A stretch of DNA of 64,000 nucleotides, from contig NZ_JAJLQZ010000006.1 of assembly GCF_020991375.1 (NCBI RefSeq), forward strand, positions 62,001 to 126,000. Direction: 5' to 3'. Made by a program: the position numbers and the translations under genes. Within the stretch, counting starts at the first letter, position 1, and each line of letters starts with the position of its first letter. The stretch is from Glycomyces amatae (GTDB lineage Bacteria > Actinomycetota > Actinomycetes > Mycobacteriales > Micromonosporaceae). Below, in pieces: positions 24,273 to 32,971 of this stretch. The notes beneath the pieces are model-generated. The model was not told the DNA's origin and searched no databases. It saw only the letters and a list, made by a program, of their open reading frames with translations.

Positions 24273-26921
24273 TCAAGCACCAACGCGGTCGGTGAGTCGC
24301 GCTCGGCGGGCGCGGTGGTGCTCGGCGCTGGCGGTATCGCCCGTGCCGAGGTAATACTCAACGAGCTTGGCGAGGATGCGAATGGCCTTGTCCCGGTATA
24401 GATCACGGAGGCGGCTCACTGCGTCGGTATCGACCTCGGGGGCGAGGTCGCCCATGTAGAGCGCAACCGCCGCCTCCAGATGCTCAACGGCCTTGGCCGG
24501 GTCGGAGGCGAGCGCGGCAGCCTGTTCGGCGTCGTTGAATTCATCGAGATCAACGATGAAACGGTGGCGTTCGAGTTCGTAGGTTTCGGTAGCGCGCTCG
24601 TAGGTGTAGAACTCGGCGGCGTGGTCGCCGGTGGCCTCGCGCAGCGCCCGGCGGGTGTCGATGGCGACGGCCGAGAAGTTGTTCTTGGCGCGGTCGATCT
24701 CGACCATGTCGCCGACGACACCTTCGAGGAGTTCGTCGCGGCGGATGGGTCCGTCAGCGCAGGCGAGGACGGTCAGGAACGCGCGGGATCGGCGGCCCTT
24801 TTTGAGTGGCACCAGCTGGCCGTCGAGGTAAGCGTCGGGTTGACCGAACAGACACAACCGCAGCACTGGGCCGGTCTCGGGCCGAACTGGCGTGGCTGCC
24901 GGGGCGGTGTCCGCCTGCCCGTTGCTGTGTAGATCAGCGGGCTCGGGGAGCACACCATCCTCCGGCTCGGCGTTGGGCGCAGCGAGACCTGCCAGGACTG
25001 CCGCGGTGGTGTCTTGGTCGGCGATATGGAGACTGCGGAGCCCTGCGTCAGTCGATCGGCCATGGGCGGCCTGGACCGTGCCGTCTGCTTCCAGGACGAG
25101 GCTAGAGGGAATCCAATGGCCGAGGATGAACGCGCTGCGGCCGCCAGTGGCGGCGAGGAACCGTTCCAGCATCGGTCGGGTGGACTCGTCCAGGTCGGTG
25201 TCGGCGCACACGACCACCGTGTCACCATCGCCTGCGATGTCGAGTGCTTCGTCGAGCCCGGCGGTGAATCTGACCTGGTCCGAAGCCGCCCCGACACCGA
25301 GTTCCAGGCGCAAGTCAGCGGCTTCGGTGACCAGGATCCGGGCTCGCGCGGCGATGGCGGTGAGGATGGCGGCGCGGGTGGCCCCTCGCTGCCCGGGACC
25401 CCGCAAGCCGACTCCGGCGGCGGCGAGGTCGCTCAGGGCGACCGGTGTCCGATCGGTGCCGACACCGACGACCGGCTCGGCGACGATCAGTGGTTCGTTG
25501 GGCTCGGGGAGGGGCTCGGCGAGTTTGCGGGCTTCGGTCTCGATGATTGCCTCGAGATCGGAGAGGCGCCCGGTTATCACTTCATCCGGCAACGGTTCAG
25601 GCAGGCGCTCGCGCTGGGAGCGGCGACGGCGAAGTCCATGCGCGAGAGCGACCACGGTTCCCGCGGCCAGGCAGGTGCCGGCCGCTAGCCACACCCCGAA
25701 CGGCACCGACTCGGCGAGCGAGGAACCAGCGTTCTGTGACAGTTCTTGTTCGGGCTCTTCAGGATCGGATGACGCCGCTGGTGAGCTCGACGCCTCGGTG
25801 TCTGGTTCTGTCTTATCTTCGTCGGGTTCGATCGGGTCGACTGCGGGTGGCTCGACAACCTCGCCCTCCCCTTCCGGGGGCACCGGCGGCGGCTCCGTGG
25901 CAGGGGATTCCTCGGGTTCGGTGTCGGGGATGAGGAGTCGCCAGCCGTCGTTGACTTCGTCGGGGTCGTCGAAGGGGCCGCCTGCGAAGGTGCGGTCCTT
26001 GTTCAGTTCGAAGATCTCCATGTAGCGGATCGGGTCGCCGAGGTGCGTCTCGGCGATGTCCCACAGTGTCGGGTTATGGGGCCCTACGGTCACGACACGC
26101 AGGCCGGTCGCTTCGTCGACGGCGGGGGCGGTGTCGGTGTCGGGGATGAGCAGCTCCCAGCCGTCGAGGACGACCCACGGCTGTGTGAGGCGGTCGCCGT
26201 CGCCGATGTCGCGGTCCTGGTTAAGGTCGAAGATCTCCATGTAGCGGCTGCCGTCGCCCAGATGGGTCTCGGCGATGTCCCACAGCGTCGGGTTATGGGG
26301 CCCTACGGTCACAACACGGAGTCCGGTCGCCGGGTCGGTCGCGGGCTCGGACGTGTTGGCTTGTCCGGTGGTGGTCTCGGTGCCTGCGGTCGTTGGGGCC
26401 GTGGTGGTGTCGATGCGCCACACGAGCGGCCGGGCGGGGTTGTCGGCGGCCGTGTCCGGGTCGTCGAGTTCGAGGCTGGTGGTCGTTGCTGCGGGCGCGG
26501 GGGCTGCGACTCCGGCGGTGGCGGGCCAGAGGGCGGCGACGGCGCCGATGAGCGCGCCGGCGAGCCACCGGACCGGACTGGCCGCGTCACGCAGGTGCTC
26601 GGGGCTGATGCCCCAGCGGAGGGCGTGGGCGGCTTCGCGCAAGATGATGACGGCCAGCCACGCCCAGGTGACCCATCCGGCCCAGGCGAGGGCGCTGGTC
26701 AGGAACTCGTTGGTGAACAGGTGCGGGTACTTCCACGCCGTGCCGTTGGGAAACGGCGGCGGCCATCCGAGCGCGGCCAGGAGCATGAACGGGACGCCGG
26801 CGAGGAGTGCTCCCAGCCCGAGGCCGGCGATAATCCCTGCTGCAGTGCGCGCGGCCAACGAGGGCAGCCGGACGGGTTCAGCAAGGTGGCTGCGGTGTCG
26901 GTCGGCGGCGATTCTGGTCAT
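24273..26921 (-). CDS. LysM-BTAD membrane protein of the Tad locus
   Basis: 882 residues. Three hydrophobic segments lie in the first 130 residues (GIIAGLGLGALLAGVPFMLL, VTWAWLAVIILREAAHAL, WLAGALIGAVAALWPATAG). Two LysM domains follow (both begin TVGPHNPTLWDIAETHLGD), then a Pro/Glu-rich stretch and another membrane helix (VWLAAGTCLAAGTVVALAHG). A large cytoplasmic part ends in a BTAD-like domain (about 690-880: RLCLFGQPDAYLDGQLVPLK, KKGRRSRAFLTVLACADGPI). It is the last gene of the Tad operon and its ATG overlaps the TadG-like stop (ATGA). LysM-BTAD proteins are known companions of actinobacterial Tad clusters. It may link cell-wall binding to pilus control, but no DNA-binding domain is evident. 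Confidence 0.85.
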   Translation of the reverse strand: MTRIAADRHRSHLAEPVRLPSLAARTAAGIIAGLGLGALLAGVPFMLLAALGWPPPFPNGTAWKYPHLFTNEFLTSALAWAGWVTWAWLAVIILREAAHALRWGISPEHLRDAASPVRWLAGALIGAVAALWPATAGVAAPAPAATTTSLELDDPDTAADNPARPLVWRIDTTTAPTTAGTETTTGQANTSEPATDPATGLRVVTVGPHNPTLWDIAETHLGDGSRYMEIFDLNQDRDIGDGDRLTQPWVVLDGWELLIPDTDTAPAVDEATGLRVVTVGPHNPTLWDIAETHLGDPIRYMEIFELNKDRTFAGGPFDDPDEVNDGWRLLIPDTEPEESPATEPPPVPPEGEGEVVEPPAVDPIEPDEDKTEPDTEASSSPAASSDPEEPEQELSQNAGSSLAESVPFGVWLAAGTCLAAGTVVALAHGLRRRRSQRERLPEPLPDEVITGRLSDLEAIIETEARKLAEPLPEPNEPLIVAEPVVGVGTDRTPVALSDLAAAGVGLRGPGQRGATRAAILTAIAARARILVTEAADLRLELGVGAASDQVRFTAGLDEALDIAGDGDTVVVCADTDLDESTRPMLERFLAATGGRSAFILGHWIPSSLVLEADGTVQAAHGRSTDAGLRSLHIADQDTTAAVLAGLAAPNAEPEDGVLPEPADLHSNGQADTAPAATPVRPETGPVLRLCLFGQPDAYLDGQLVPLKKGRRSRAFLTVLACADGPIRRDELLEGVVGDMVEIDRAKNNFSAVAIDTRRALREATGDHAAEFYTYERATETYELERHRFIVDLDEFNDAEQAAALASDPAKAVEHLEAAVALYMGDLAPEVDTDAVSRLRDLYRDKAIRILAKLVEYYLGTGDTASAEHHRARRARLTDRVGA
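26000..26339 (-). repeat. Tandem duplication of the LysM-coding segment
   Basis: Two units of about 120 bp, 219 bp apart (about 26000-26120 and 26219-26339), are nearly identical at the DNA level. One shared run begins GTCTCGGCGATGTCCCACAG and continues through GTCGGGTTATGGGGCCCTAC. They encode the two LysM domains of the 882-aa protein. Such DNA identity indicates recent duplication or gene conversion. Confidence 0.85.
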
Positions 26922-27397
26922 GGTCCGTTCCTTCCTCGTACTGCGTGGTTCTCGAGCGCGAGGGGGCTGTCGCCTTGGTCGGGTTCGGCGGTGGCGGTTG
27001 CGGTGACGGTGAAGGCGCCGAAGCCGACCGCCGAGAGGACTTGGGTGTCGTAGGTCGTCTCGGCGGTGACGGTGACTTCGGCTTGTGTCGCTGAGACGGT
27101 GCCGCCCATGCCGGTGGCGGCGAGCCAGGCGCTGGCGGCGGCTTCGGCTTCGGGCGGGTTGAGGCGGACGATCCCGGACTGGCGGAAGTAGGCGATGTCG
27201 ATGGCATCGGCCCCGGCTCGTGCGGATTCGGCGGCGGCGGTGGCGACGCGGGCCTTGGCCGCTGCTGCGCCGCCGCCGTCAATGGACAGGCCCACGGCGG
27301 CGATGAGGGCGATGAGCAGCGCCACGGCGAACGCGGTCGCGAATCCCTGGTCGTGCCGTTGTCGGCCGAGCCACCGGTGTGGTTGCAGGTCGGTCAT
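26918..27397 (-). CDS. TadG/TadE-like pilus assembly protein
   Basis: 159 residues from the ATG at 27397, which overlaps the previous stop. A short cytoplasmic N-terminus leads into one membrane helix (FATAFAVALLIALIAAVGLS) followed by DGGGAAAAKARVATAAAESA, the Rv3654c/TadE-like helix. The exported part is a small beta-rich domain (TVSATQAEVTVTAETTY). TadE/TadG pseudopilins initiate or stabilise Flp pili. It is the third of three adjacent proteins of this kind. Confidence 0.8.
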   Translation of the reverse strand: MTDLQPHRWLGRQRHDQGFATAFAVALLIALIAAVGLSIDGGGAAAAKARVATAAAESARAGADAIDIAYFRQSGIVRLNPPEAEAAASAWLAATGMGGTVSATQAEVTVTAETTYDTQVLSAVGFGAFTVTATATAEPDQGDSPLALENHAVRGRNGP

Positions 27398-27846
27398 GGG
27401 ACCTCGCTTCGCCATGCGTCGACCGGGGAGGAGGCGACGGCGGTGAGGGTGCGTCCGTCCAGCACCCCGATGCCGGTGCCGGTGACGGTGCAGGTGAGCG
27501 TCGCGGTGACGATGCCGCCGGGGGTGAGGTCGCCGCTGATGCCGATCGAGACGCCGGAGCAGTGGTCGGCGGTGCCCGCGCTCGCGGCGGCCTGGGCGGC
27601 GGCTTCGGCCTCGCCCATGGTGCGCTCGATGGTCGCGGCCCGGGCGGCGGCGTGCGCGGCACCGTCGAGGTCGATCTGGGCCAGGGCGAGTTTGCCGCCG
27701 CCGAAGGCGAACATCATGACCAGCACCAGGACGGGGGTCATGATGACGGCCTGCAGCATGGCCGACCCCGCTTGGTGTGGCAGCGTGCGCTGGCCGAGGC
27801 CGGCCCCGGCGCCTGGTCGCAGGAGGTGCGGGTCGTAGGCGGTCAT
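27394..27846 (-). CDS. TadE-like pseudopilin
   Basis: About 150 residues from the ATG at 27846; a GTG three codons upstream is possible. The segment GSAMLQAVIMTPVLVLVMMF is the TadE helix with a conserved small-residue entry, followed by GGKLALAQIDLDGAAHAAAR. The extracellular part ends in a beta domain with two cysteines (DHCSGVS and ATLTCTVTG) that could form a disulfide. It overlaps its downstream gene (TadG-like) by 4 bases. Confidence 0.8.
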   Translation of the reverse strand: MTAYDPHLLRPGAGAGLGQRTLPHQAGSAMLQAVIMTPVLVLVMMFAFGGGKLALAQIDLDGAAHAAARAATIERTMGEAEAAAQAAASAGTADHCSGVSIGISGDLTPGGIVTATLTCTVTGTGIGVLDGRTLTAVASSPVDAWRSEVP

Positions 27847-27847
27847 G

Positions 27848-28261
27848 TCATTCACCGCCGACCGGGACGAAGCGCTCGCGCGGGCCTGTCGCCGTGGCTT
27901 CGACCGGCCATTCCAGGCCCGGGATCAGTGAGGGGGCTTCGCCGGTCACGGTGACGGTGACCGTTTCCGCGCCTTGGTCGACGGTGATGGCGACGGAGGC
28001 GAGCGAGCCTCCGGCATTGCGGCTCAGCGACGCCGATCCTTCGCCGGAGGCCGCCGCCGCGGAGCCGTCCTCGGCTCTGCCGGTCGCCAGGGCGGTCTGG
28101 GCGGCTGCGGCGGCGACGTGGTGGGCGTGCGCCCAGATGCTCATCTGCATGACGGCCAGGACCAGCAGCATCATCACGCTGGCGGCGATGACGCCTTGGA
28201 TTGTGGCCGAGCCGCGGTCGCGGCGGCGCTGGTGGTGTTCCCACAGCGGTGTGGTTTCCAT
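27848..28261 (-). CDS. TadE-like pseudopilin
   Basis: 137 residues. RDRGSATIQGVIAASVMMLL is a class III signal/TadE helix with the G-S-A-T entry, followed by the amphipathic HAHHVAAAAAQTALATGRAE typical of TadE-like proteins. The C-terminal beta-strand region contains VAITVDQGAETVTVTVTG. It lies 15 bases after the pilin-like gene and just before the next TadE-like gene. Confidence 0.8.
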   Translation of the reverse strand: METTPLWEHHQRRRDRGSATIQGVIAASVMMLLVLAVMQMSIWAHAHHVAAAAAQTALATGRAEDGSAAAASGEGSASLSRNAGGSLASVAITVDQGAETVTVTVTGEAPSLIPGLEWPVEATATGPRERFVPVGGE

Positions 28262-28276
28262 ATCGGTATCGCCGCC

Positions 28277-28465
28277 TCAGAAGCTGATCGCTCCGGCGGC
28301 GGTGAGCACGGCGCCGGTGATGATGGCGGCGGCCGCGAGCGCGCCGACGACCATGGCGGCGGTGTAGCCGACCTCGTCGGGCATGCCCCCGCGTGCTGGT
28401 GTCGACCGGATCTCATCGATCCAGATGCGCACCTGCAAGCGTGCGATCGTCCATTGCGTGTTCAT
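28277..28465 (-). CDS. Flp-type pilin-like small protein
   Basis: 62 residues with one C-terminal hydrophobic helix: GMPDEVGYTAAMVVGALAAA, then AIITGAVLTAAGAIS. The E-x-G-Y-x-A pattern before the helix resembles the Flp pilin cleavage region (G/xxxxEY), although spacing and polarity are not textbook. Its place between tadC and the TadE-like genes is where actinobacterial clusters encode the major pilin or DUF4244-like subunit. Likely the pilus subunit processed by an A24 peptidase. Confidence 0.6.
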   Translation of the reverse strand: MNTQWTIARLQVRIWIDEIRSTPARGGMPDEVGYTAAMVVGALAAAAIITGAVLTAAGAISF

Positions 28466-28508
28466 GTCGAAACCCCCGTTGCAAACCTGTTGTGTCGTAT
28501 GTGGTCGT

Positions 28509-29354
28509 CTAGAGGCCGCCGAGGACGTTGGCGATGGCGGCGTAGACGATGAGGATGATGAAGCCGATGGCGGTCAGGACCGAGGGCAGGCTCATCTGCT
28601 CGGTCCGGGTGTTCTGCAGGGCCTCGTCGTCGGCCATGCGGGCGGTGCGCAGGGCGCGGGACCGGTCGGTCAGGCTCTTGCGGACGCGGGCGCCTTCGGT
28701 CCCGGCGAGACCGGTGGTAGCAGCGAGCTGCTGGTAGGCAGGGACGCCGATCCTGCGCCCGAGCGCACCGAGGGCTTCCCACGGCGTCTGGTGCAGGATT
28801 GCGGCGCGATCGAGCGCGGTGCGGATGGCCACGAACTCCGGGCCTCGCCCGGCGCTGGCAGCGGCGTGGAGGGCGGATTCGACGCCGGCCCCGCCGGTCA
28901 GATTCAGCGCGCACAGGTGCAGGTAGGTGGCGAGGGCCCGCAGGTACAGGCGGCGCTGGTCCTTCGCGGCCGACCGGATGGCCGCGCCCACGAAGCTGGC
29001 GGCCAGGAACGCGACGCCGCACGCGCCGAGCACGGTGAACACCGGGGAGAGCCCGAGTGCGATGAGCAGCGCCGCCAGGGCGAACGGGACGACGATGGCG
29101 ATGGCAAGGCGACGCAGGTAGGTGGACTCGGGCACGTTGATGACGGTCAGGTCGGCGCGGAGGCGTGCCGAGGGCACGCCGAAGCGCGCTGCCGTGGCCG
29201 ACAGGCCTGTGGGCGCGAGCGGGTCGGCGCCGAGGTCCTCCAGGTGTTCGATGGCGGCGGCGAGCGCGGGCCGGGTCGGGCGCAGTGCCGCCCAGACGCC
29301 GGTGAGGCCGAGGCCGAAGACGGCACCGAGTGCGATGGCGATCGGCAAGGTCAT
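28509..29354 (-). CDS. tadC: Type II/IV secretion F-domain protein TadC
   Basis: 281 residues from the ATG at 29354. Membrane helices are at the N-terminus (LPIAIALGAVFGLGLTGVWA), in the middle (AIVVPFALAALLIALG, VFTVLGACGVAFLAASFVGA) and at the end (VLTAIGFIILIVYAAIANVL). Between them is the T2SSF helical domain (YLHLCALNLTGGAGVESALH, TGLAGTEGARVRKSLTDRS). TadC forms the inner-membrane platform with TadB. It overlaps the tadB stop by 4 bases. Confidence 0.88.
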   Translation of the reverse strand: MTLPIAIALGAVFGLGLTGVWAALRPTRPALAAAIEHLEDLGADPLAPTGLSATAARFGVPSARLRADLTVINVPESTYLRRLAIAIVVPFALAALLIALGLSPVFTVLGACGVAFLAASFVGAAIRSAAKDQRRLYLRALATYLHLCALNLTGGAGVESALHAAASAGRGPEFVAIRTALDRAAILHQTPWEALGALGRRIGVPAYQQLAATTGLAGTEGARVRKSLTDRSRALRTARMADDEALQNTRTEQMSLPSVLTAIGFIILIVYAAIANVLGGL

Positions 29355-30214
29355 GACGGCGCTCCTTGCCTGAGGAAGGAGGGCGGTCGGTCGTCGGCGG
29401 CGAGCTGGTGCAACCACACGAGCCCGAGCCCGGTGCAGCCGAACGCGACCGCCATCACCACCTGCCCCACCGGGAGGTCATACGGTGCGAGGAAGTCGCC
29501 GCCGAAGGCAACGAGACCGACCGCCATGGCGACGGTGATGCCCGTGATGACCCGCACGGAGGTGCGGATACGGGCCCGGGAGGTGTGGATGCGCATCCGC
29601 ATCGCGGCTTCGTCGCGTGCGGCGGTCGCAAGATCGTCGAGGACCTCGGCGAGGTTCCCGGCCCGCTGCGCGGCCTCGCACAGCGCCATCACGGTCAGAT
29701 CGGCCGTTTCGTCGTCCACGCGGGCGGCGAAGGACCGCAGCGCGGCCTCCAGGCCGACACCGGCATGGAGATCGGTGACCAGATCGGCGATGTCGTCTTC
29801 GAGCGCGGGCGGCGCGAACTTCGCCGAGGAGGTGATGGTCTGCTCCAAGCCGGCCGCGGCGGCGAGATTGTCGCGCAGTCCCTCCACCCAGGAGGCGATC
29901 GCGTCGATCTTCACCAGCTCGGCCCGGTAGGCGGCCTCGCCGCCGAACAGGACCGGGCCGAACCAGATCAGCGCCCCGGCCCCGGCGGCGGCGACCGGCC
30001 ATGCGGTCGCGGCCCACGCGGCGGCGACGGCGGCCCCTGTCGCGGCCATACGGGCGAGGGGAAGGCGGCGGCGGGCCTTGGCCGGGGCACCAGCTCCGGG
30101 GCCGCCTGTCGCGCCCGCAGCGACTGGGCCCAGGCGCCCCGTGGCCGCCAGTACCAAACCCACGAGCGCCAGTCCGAACACGGCCCCGAGTGCGATGGCG
30201 ATCGGTGTGCTCAC
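29351..30214 (-). CDS. tadB: Type II/IV secretion F-domain protein TadB
   Basis: 287 residues from a GTG at 30214 overlapping the tadA stop (GTGA). Helices lie near residues 1-22 and 55-85, followed by the T2SSF domain (VEGLRDNLAAAAGLEQTITS, LHAGVGLEAALRSFAARVDD, ALCEAAQRAGNLAEVLDDLA). Two further helices close the protein. The N-terminal peptide resembles that of TadC (TPIAIALGAVFGL), pointing to a shared origin. It is the partner of TadC in the pilus platform. Confidence 0.88.
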   Translation of the reverse strand: MSTPIAIALGAVFGLALVGLVLAATGRLGPVAAGATGGPGAGAPAKARRRLPLARMAATGAAVAAAWAATAWPVAAAGAGALIWFGPVLFGGEAAYRAELVKIDAIASWVEGLRDNLAAAAGLEQTITSSAKFAPPALEDDIADLVTDLHAGVGLEAALRSFAARVDDETADLTVMALCEAAQRAGNLAEVLDDLATAARDEAAMRMRIHTSRARIRTSVRVITGITVAMAVGLVAFGGDFLAPYDLPVGQVVMAVAFGCTGLGLVWLHQLAADDRPPSFLRQGAPS

Positions 30215-31503
30215 AGCGTCTGCCTCCCCGGGCGCGGGCGGGTCCACCCGGCTTCGATGAGCCGGTCGGCGCGCTCGTCGCTGATCGGCGCACCGAGCCC
30301 GGCGCCTCCGGGCGCCGGCGTCCACAACTCGTTCGTGGCGACCATGGCCCCGTCGGCGGCACGGATCTCGCGGATCGAAGCCACGTAGCGACCGTGCCCC
30401 GGGGTGTGCCGGAGCTGGATGATGAAGTCGAGTGCGATCGCGATGCGCTCAGCAGTGGTCTCGGGGTCGTCGCCGGCCGCACGGGCGTAGGACTTGAGCT
30501 TGGCGACCACGCCGGCGCTCGAAGACGTGTGAATGGTGGAGAGCGACCCGTCCTTGCCGTTGGACATCGCCTCCAACATCACTGACGCTTCGGCGCCGCG
30601 GACTTCGCCGACGATGACCCGGTCGGGCGTCATCCGCAAACTGGCACGGAACAGGTCTGCCGCGGTGACGGCGCCCTGCCCTTCGATGTTGGCGTCCCGG
30701 GTTTGCAGGGAGACGACGTTGCCGTGCCGGTCGTCCTTGTGCAGGCCGAGCTCGCGGGCGTCTTCGATGGTCACGATGCGCTCCCAGGCGGGGACGAGTC
30801 CGGCCAGGGCCGACAACATGGTGGTCTTGCCCGAGGCGAAGGGTCCGGCGACGATCGCGTTGCACCGGGCCAGGACGAGTGCGTGCAGGAAGTCGGCGAT
30901 CTCATCGGAGACCATGCCGTTCGCGGCCAGTTCGGCGAGGTCGGCCTGGGCGATGCGGTGGCGGCGGACGGAGATGGCAGGCCGGTCGGCGACGTCCATG
31001 ATCGCGTGCAGTCGCGACCCGTCCGGCAGTTCGAGGCTGAGTTCGGGTGAGGCGTGGTCGAAGCGCCGCCCGGCCGCCGAGGCGAGGGAGCGCACTAGGG
31101 CGATGAGGGCCTCGTCGGAGGCCGCGATCGGCGCGGCCGGGACGGGCCGAGCCCCGGCCCGAGTGGTCCAGACGTTGTCGCAGCCATTGGCGACGAGGTC
31201 CTCGATCGTCTCGTCGGCCAGGTGCGCGGCGAGCGCGCCGAGTCGGCCCAAGCGCGACTCGACGCTCTGGCGCAGGCGTGCCTGCGCTGGTCCGGTGATC
31301 GGTTGCTGGCCCTTTTGGCGCATGCGGGCTTCGTTCATCTCCCGCATCGCTGCCGCCACCGCCGCGCCGATCGCCTCGGTCCGCCGCGCGTCGTCGAGGT
31401 CGTCGGTCTGGGCGAGGCGGGTGTTGGCCAGGGCGAACAGCTCGGCGATCAACGCGCCGCTTTCACCGCTGTCGAGCGCTTCATCCTCGATCGTGTCAGT
31501 CAT
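30211..31503 (-). CDS. tadA: Type II/IV secretion ATPase TadA/CpaF
   Basis: 430 residues from the ATG at 31503. The CpaF N-terminal domain (IEDLVANGCDNVWTTRAG, SLELPDGSRLHAIMDVADRP) precedes the RecA-like ATPase: Walker A GPFASGKT (220-227), Asp box IVTIEDARELGL, His box with MTPDRVIVGEVRGAE, and LSTIHTSSSAGVVAKLKSYA. It powers pilus assembly on the cytoplasmic side. The stop overlaps tadB. Confidence 0.93.
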   Translation of the reverse strand: MTDTIEDEALDSGESGALIAELFALANTRLAQTDDLDDARRTEAIGAAVAAAMREMNEARMRQKGQQPITGPAQARLRQSVESRLGRLGALAAHLADETIEDLVANGCDNVWTTRAGARPVPAAPIAASDEALIALVRSLASAAGRRFDHASPELSLELPDGSRLHAIMDVADRPAISVRRHRIAQADLAELAANGMVSDEIADFLHALVLARCNAIVAGPFASGKTTMLSALAGLVPAWERIVTIEDARELGLHKDDRHGNVVSLQTRDANIEGQGAVTAADLFRASLRMTPDRVIVGEVRGAEASVMLEAMSNGKDGSLSTIHTSSSAGVVAKLKSYARAAGDDPETTAERIAIALDFIIQLRHTPGHGRYVASIREIRAADGAMVATNELWTPAPGGAGLGAPISDERADRLIEAGWTRPRPGRQTL

Positions 31504-31508
31504 GGCGC

Positions 31509-32282
31509 TCACCGCTCGGCTTCGATGCTGGTGTCGGTGATCGCGAGCTGCTCGGGCGCCTCGGCGACCTCGAGCAGCGCTTGGGCGAGGGCGCGCCACG
31601 GCTTGAGCGCGTGGCGACGCCGCCAGGTAAGCGGGTCAGGACCGATCGGCTTCGCCGGACCCAGAGCCCCGAGGACCTGCAGATTGACGTCGGCGGCCAG
31701 CAGCAGGTCAGCGACCTCCTCGGCCGCGTACTCGCCGGGTGCGACCGCGACGGCCAATCGCGCGCCCAGGGCCTCGGCCTGGCGCAGATCGCCAGCGCGC
31801 GAGCGCAGGTGCGCGACCCCGGCCAGGGAGCCTTCGACGACCAGGAGGGTGGCGTCAGCGGCAGTGGCGATCGGCCAGGCCGCCGAACCCCAGTCCAGGC
31901 GTCCGCAGTCTGCGACCGTCCACGCACCCGGCCGGTCCAGGATCTTCGCTCCTGGGGCAGCGATCGTCGGCAGCGCGGAGCGGACCCCGGCGCCGCCTGG
32001 AGCGGCACACACCACCCGCAGCTCCACCCCACCCGCCGTGATCGTCTGTACGCCGTCCTCGACGGCTTCGGGATCGCCCGTTCCGAACTCGGCTGCGGCA
32101 GCGGCGACATCGGTAAGTCCGGGGCGCGAGTGCAAACGCCAGTTGGCCGCGATGTCGCCCCCGGACGGATCGCACTCCACCACCGTCGGCAGCACCTCCT
32201 GCGGCCAGCAGATCGCCAACGCGAGGGCGGTCGTGGTGACGCCGGGCCTGCCTTTGAGCGACCCGACAGCGATGAGGCCCAT
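31509..32282 (-). CDS. tadZ: TadZ/CpaE-like MinD-family ATPase
   Basis: 257 residues. The P-loop is VGSLKGRPGVTTTALALAIC, a deviant Walker A in which the catalytic Lys/Thr positions are only partly kept (GVTTT). VVECDPSGGDIAA follows as the Walker A' region and WTVADCGRLDWG as a Walker B-like strand. TadZ proteins place the pilus machine at the pole and often have degenerate ATP sites. It starts where the SAF-domain gene ends and stops 5 bases before tadA. Confidence 0.8.
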   Translation of the reverse strand: MGLIAVGSLKGRPGVTTTALALAICWPQEVLPTVVECDPSGGDIAANWRLHSRPGLTDVAAAAAEFGTGDPEAVEDGVQTITAGGVELRVVCAAPGGAGVRSALPTIAAPGAKILDRPGAWTVADCGRLDWGSAAWPIATAADATLLVVEGSLAGVAHLRSRAGDLRQAEALGARLAVAVAPGEYAAEEVADLLLAADVNLQVLGALGPAKPIGPDPLTWRRRHALKPWRALAQALLEVAEAPEQLAITDTSIEAER

Positions 32283-32944
32283 CAGTTCCCGCCCTCCCCG
32301 GCCGGTGCCGTGGTCGCCTCACCGGAAACCGCCGGCGGCGTGATCACCACCAGCAGCGACGTCGGCTCCGCACCCACCAGACCCGTCGCGTCGGCCTCGG
32401 CCATGGACACGGTGAGGAGTGCCCCGCCCGTCTCCGGCACCGTGACCCGATGGACTACCGCTCCGGCCTTCCAGATCGCGCCGTTCGCGCCGGTCGCCAT
32501 GACCGCCACCGACTGGCCCGGCTGCAGCGTCTCGGGCCACCGGCCATCGGCGGCCAGCAGCGTCGTCTCCACCATCCCCAGGGACGGCATCCGCGCCTCC
32601 CCGACCACCTCGGTGGTGATCAACGCTCCCGTCGTCAGCGGAATCGCGACTGTCTGCCCCACGACCTCGTCCGCCTGATCGGCGCGCATCGCGCCCAGCG
32701 CCCTGGCCGTGTCAGCGTCGACCTTCGTCTCGGCCAGGTCCCCGCCGTCGACGACTTGCCCCGCGACCATCGGGGCCGCGGTGACCAGGATCTGGACCTG
32801 CTCCTCCTCGGTGGAGAACGCCAACAGTGCGAAGACCGTGGCGCTGGCGAGCGCGGCGAGGATGCTGACGCTGAGCACCAGCGCGCGCCGTGACAACCCG
32901 CGCCGTGCCTGTCTCGGCTGCTGCGAATCGGATGGTTCTGCCAT
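32282..32944 (-). CDS. SAF-domain protein (CpaB/RcpC-like)
   Basis: 220 residues. A basic cytoplasmic N-terminus and one helix (RALVLSVSILAALASATVFA) are followed by an SAF domain (VQILVTAAPMVAGQVVDGGD, DEVVGQTVAIPLTTGALIT). A beta region ends ...EPTSLLVVITPPAVSG. CpaB/RcpC proteins sit in the envelope and help assemble Flp pili. The stop codon overlaps the start of tadZ. Confidence 0.82.
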   Translation of the reverse strand: MAEPSDSQQPRQARRGLSRRALVLSVSILAALASATVFALLAFSTEEEQVQILVTAAPMVAGQVVDGGDLAETKVDADTARALGAMRADQADEVVGQTVAIPLTTGALITTEVVGEARMPSLGMVETTLLAADGRWPETLQPGQSVAVMATGANGAIWKAGAVVHRVTVPETGGALLTVSMAEADATGLVGAEPTSLLVVITPPAVSGEATTAPAGEGGN

Positions 32945-32971
32945 GGTTTTCGTTGCCCCCGTTGGTTACTG

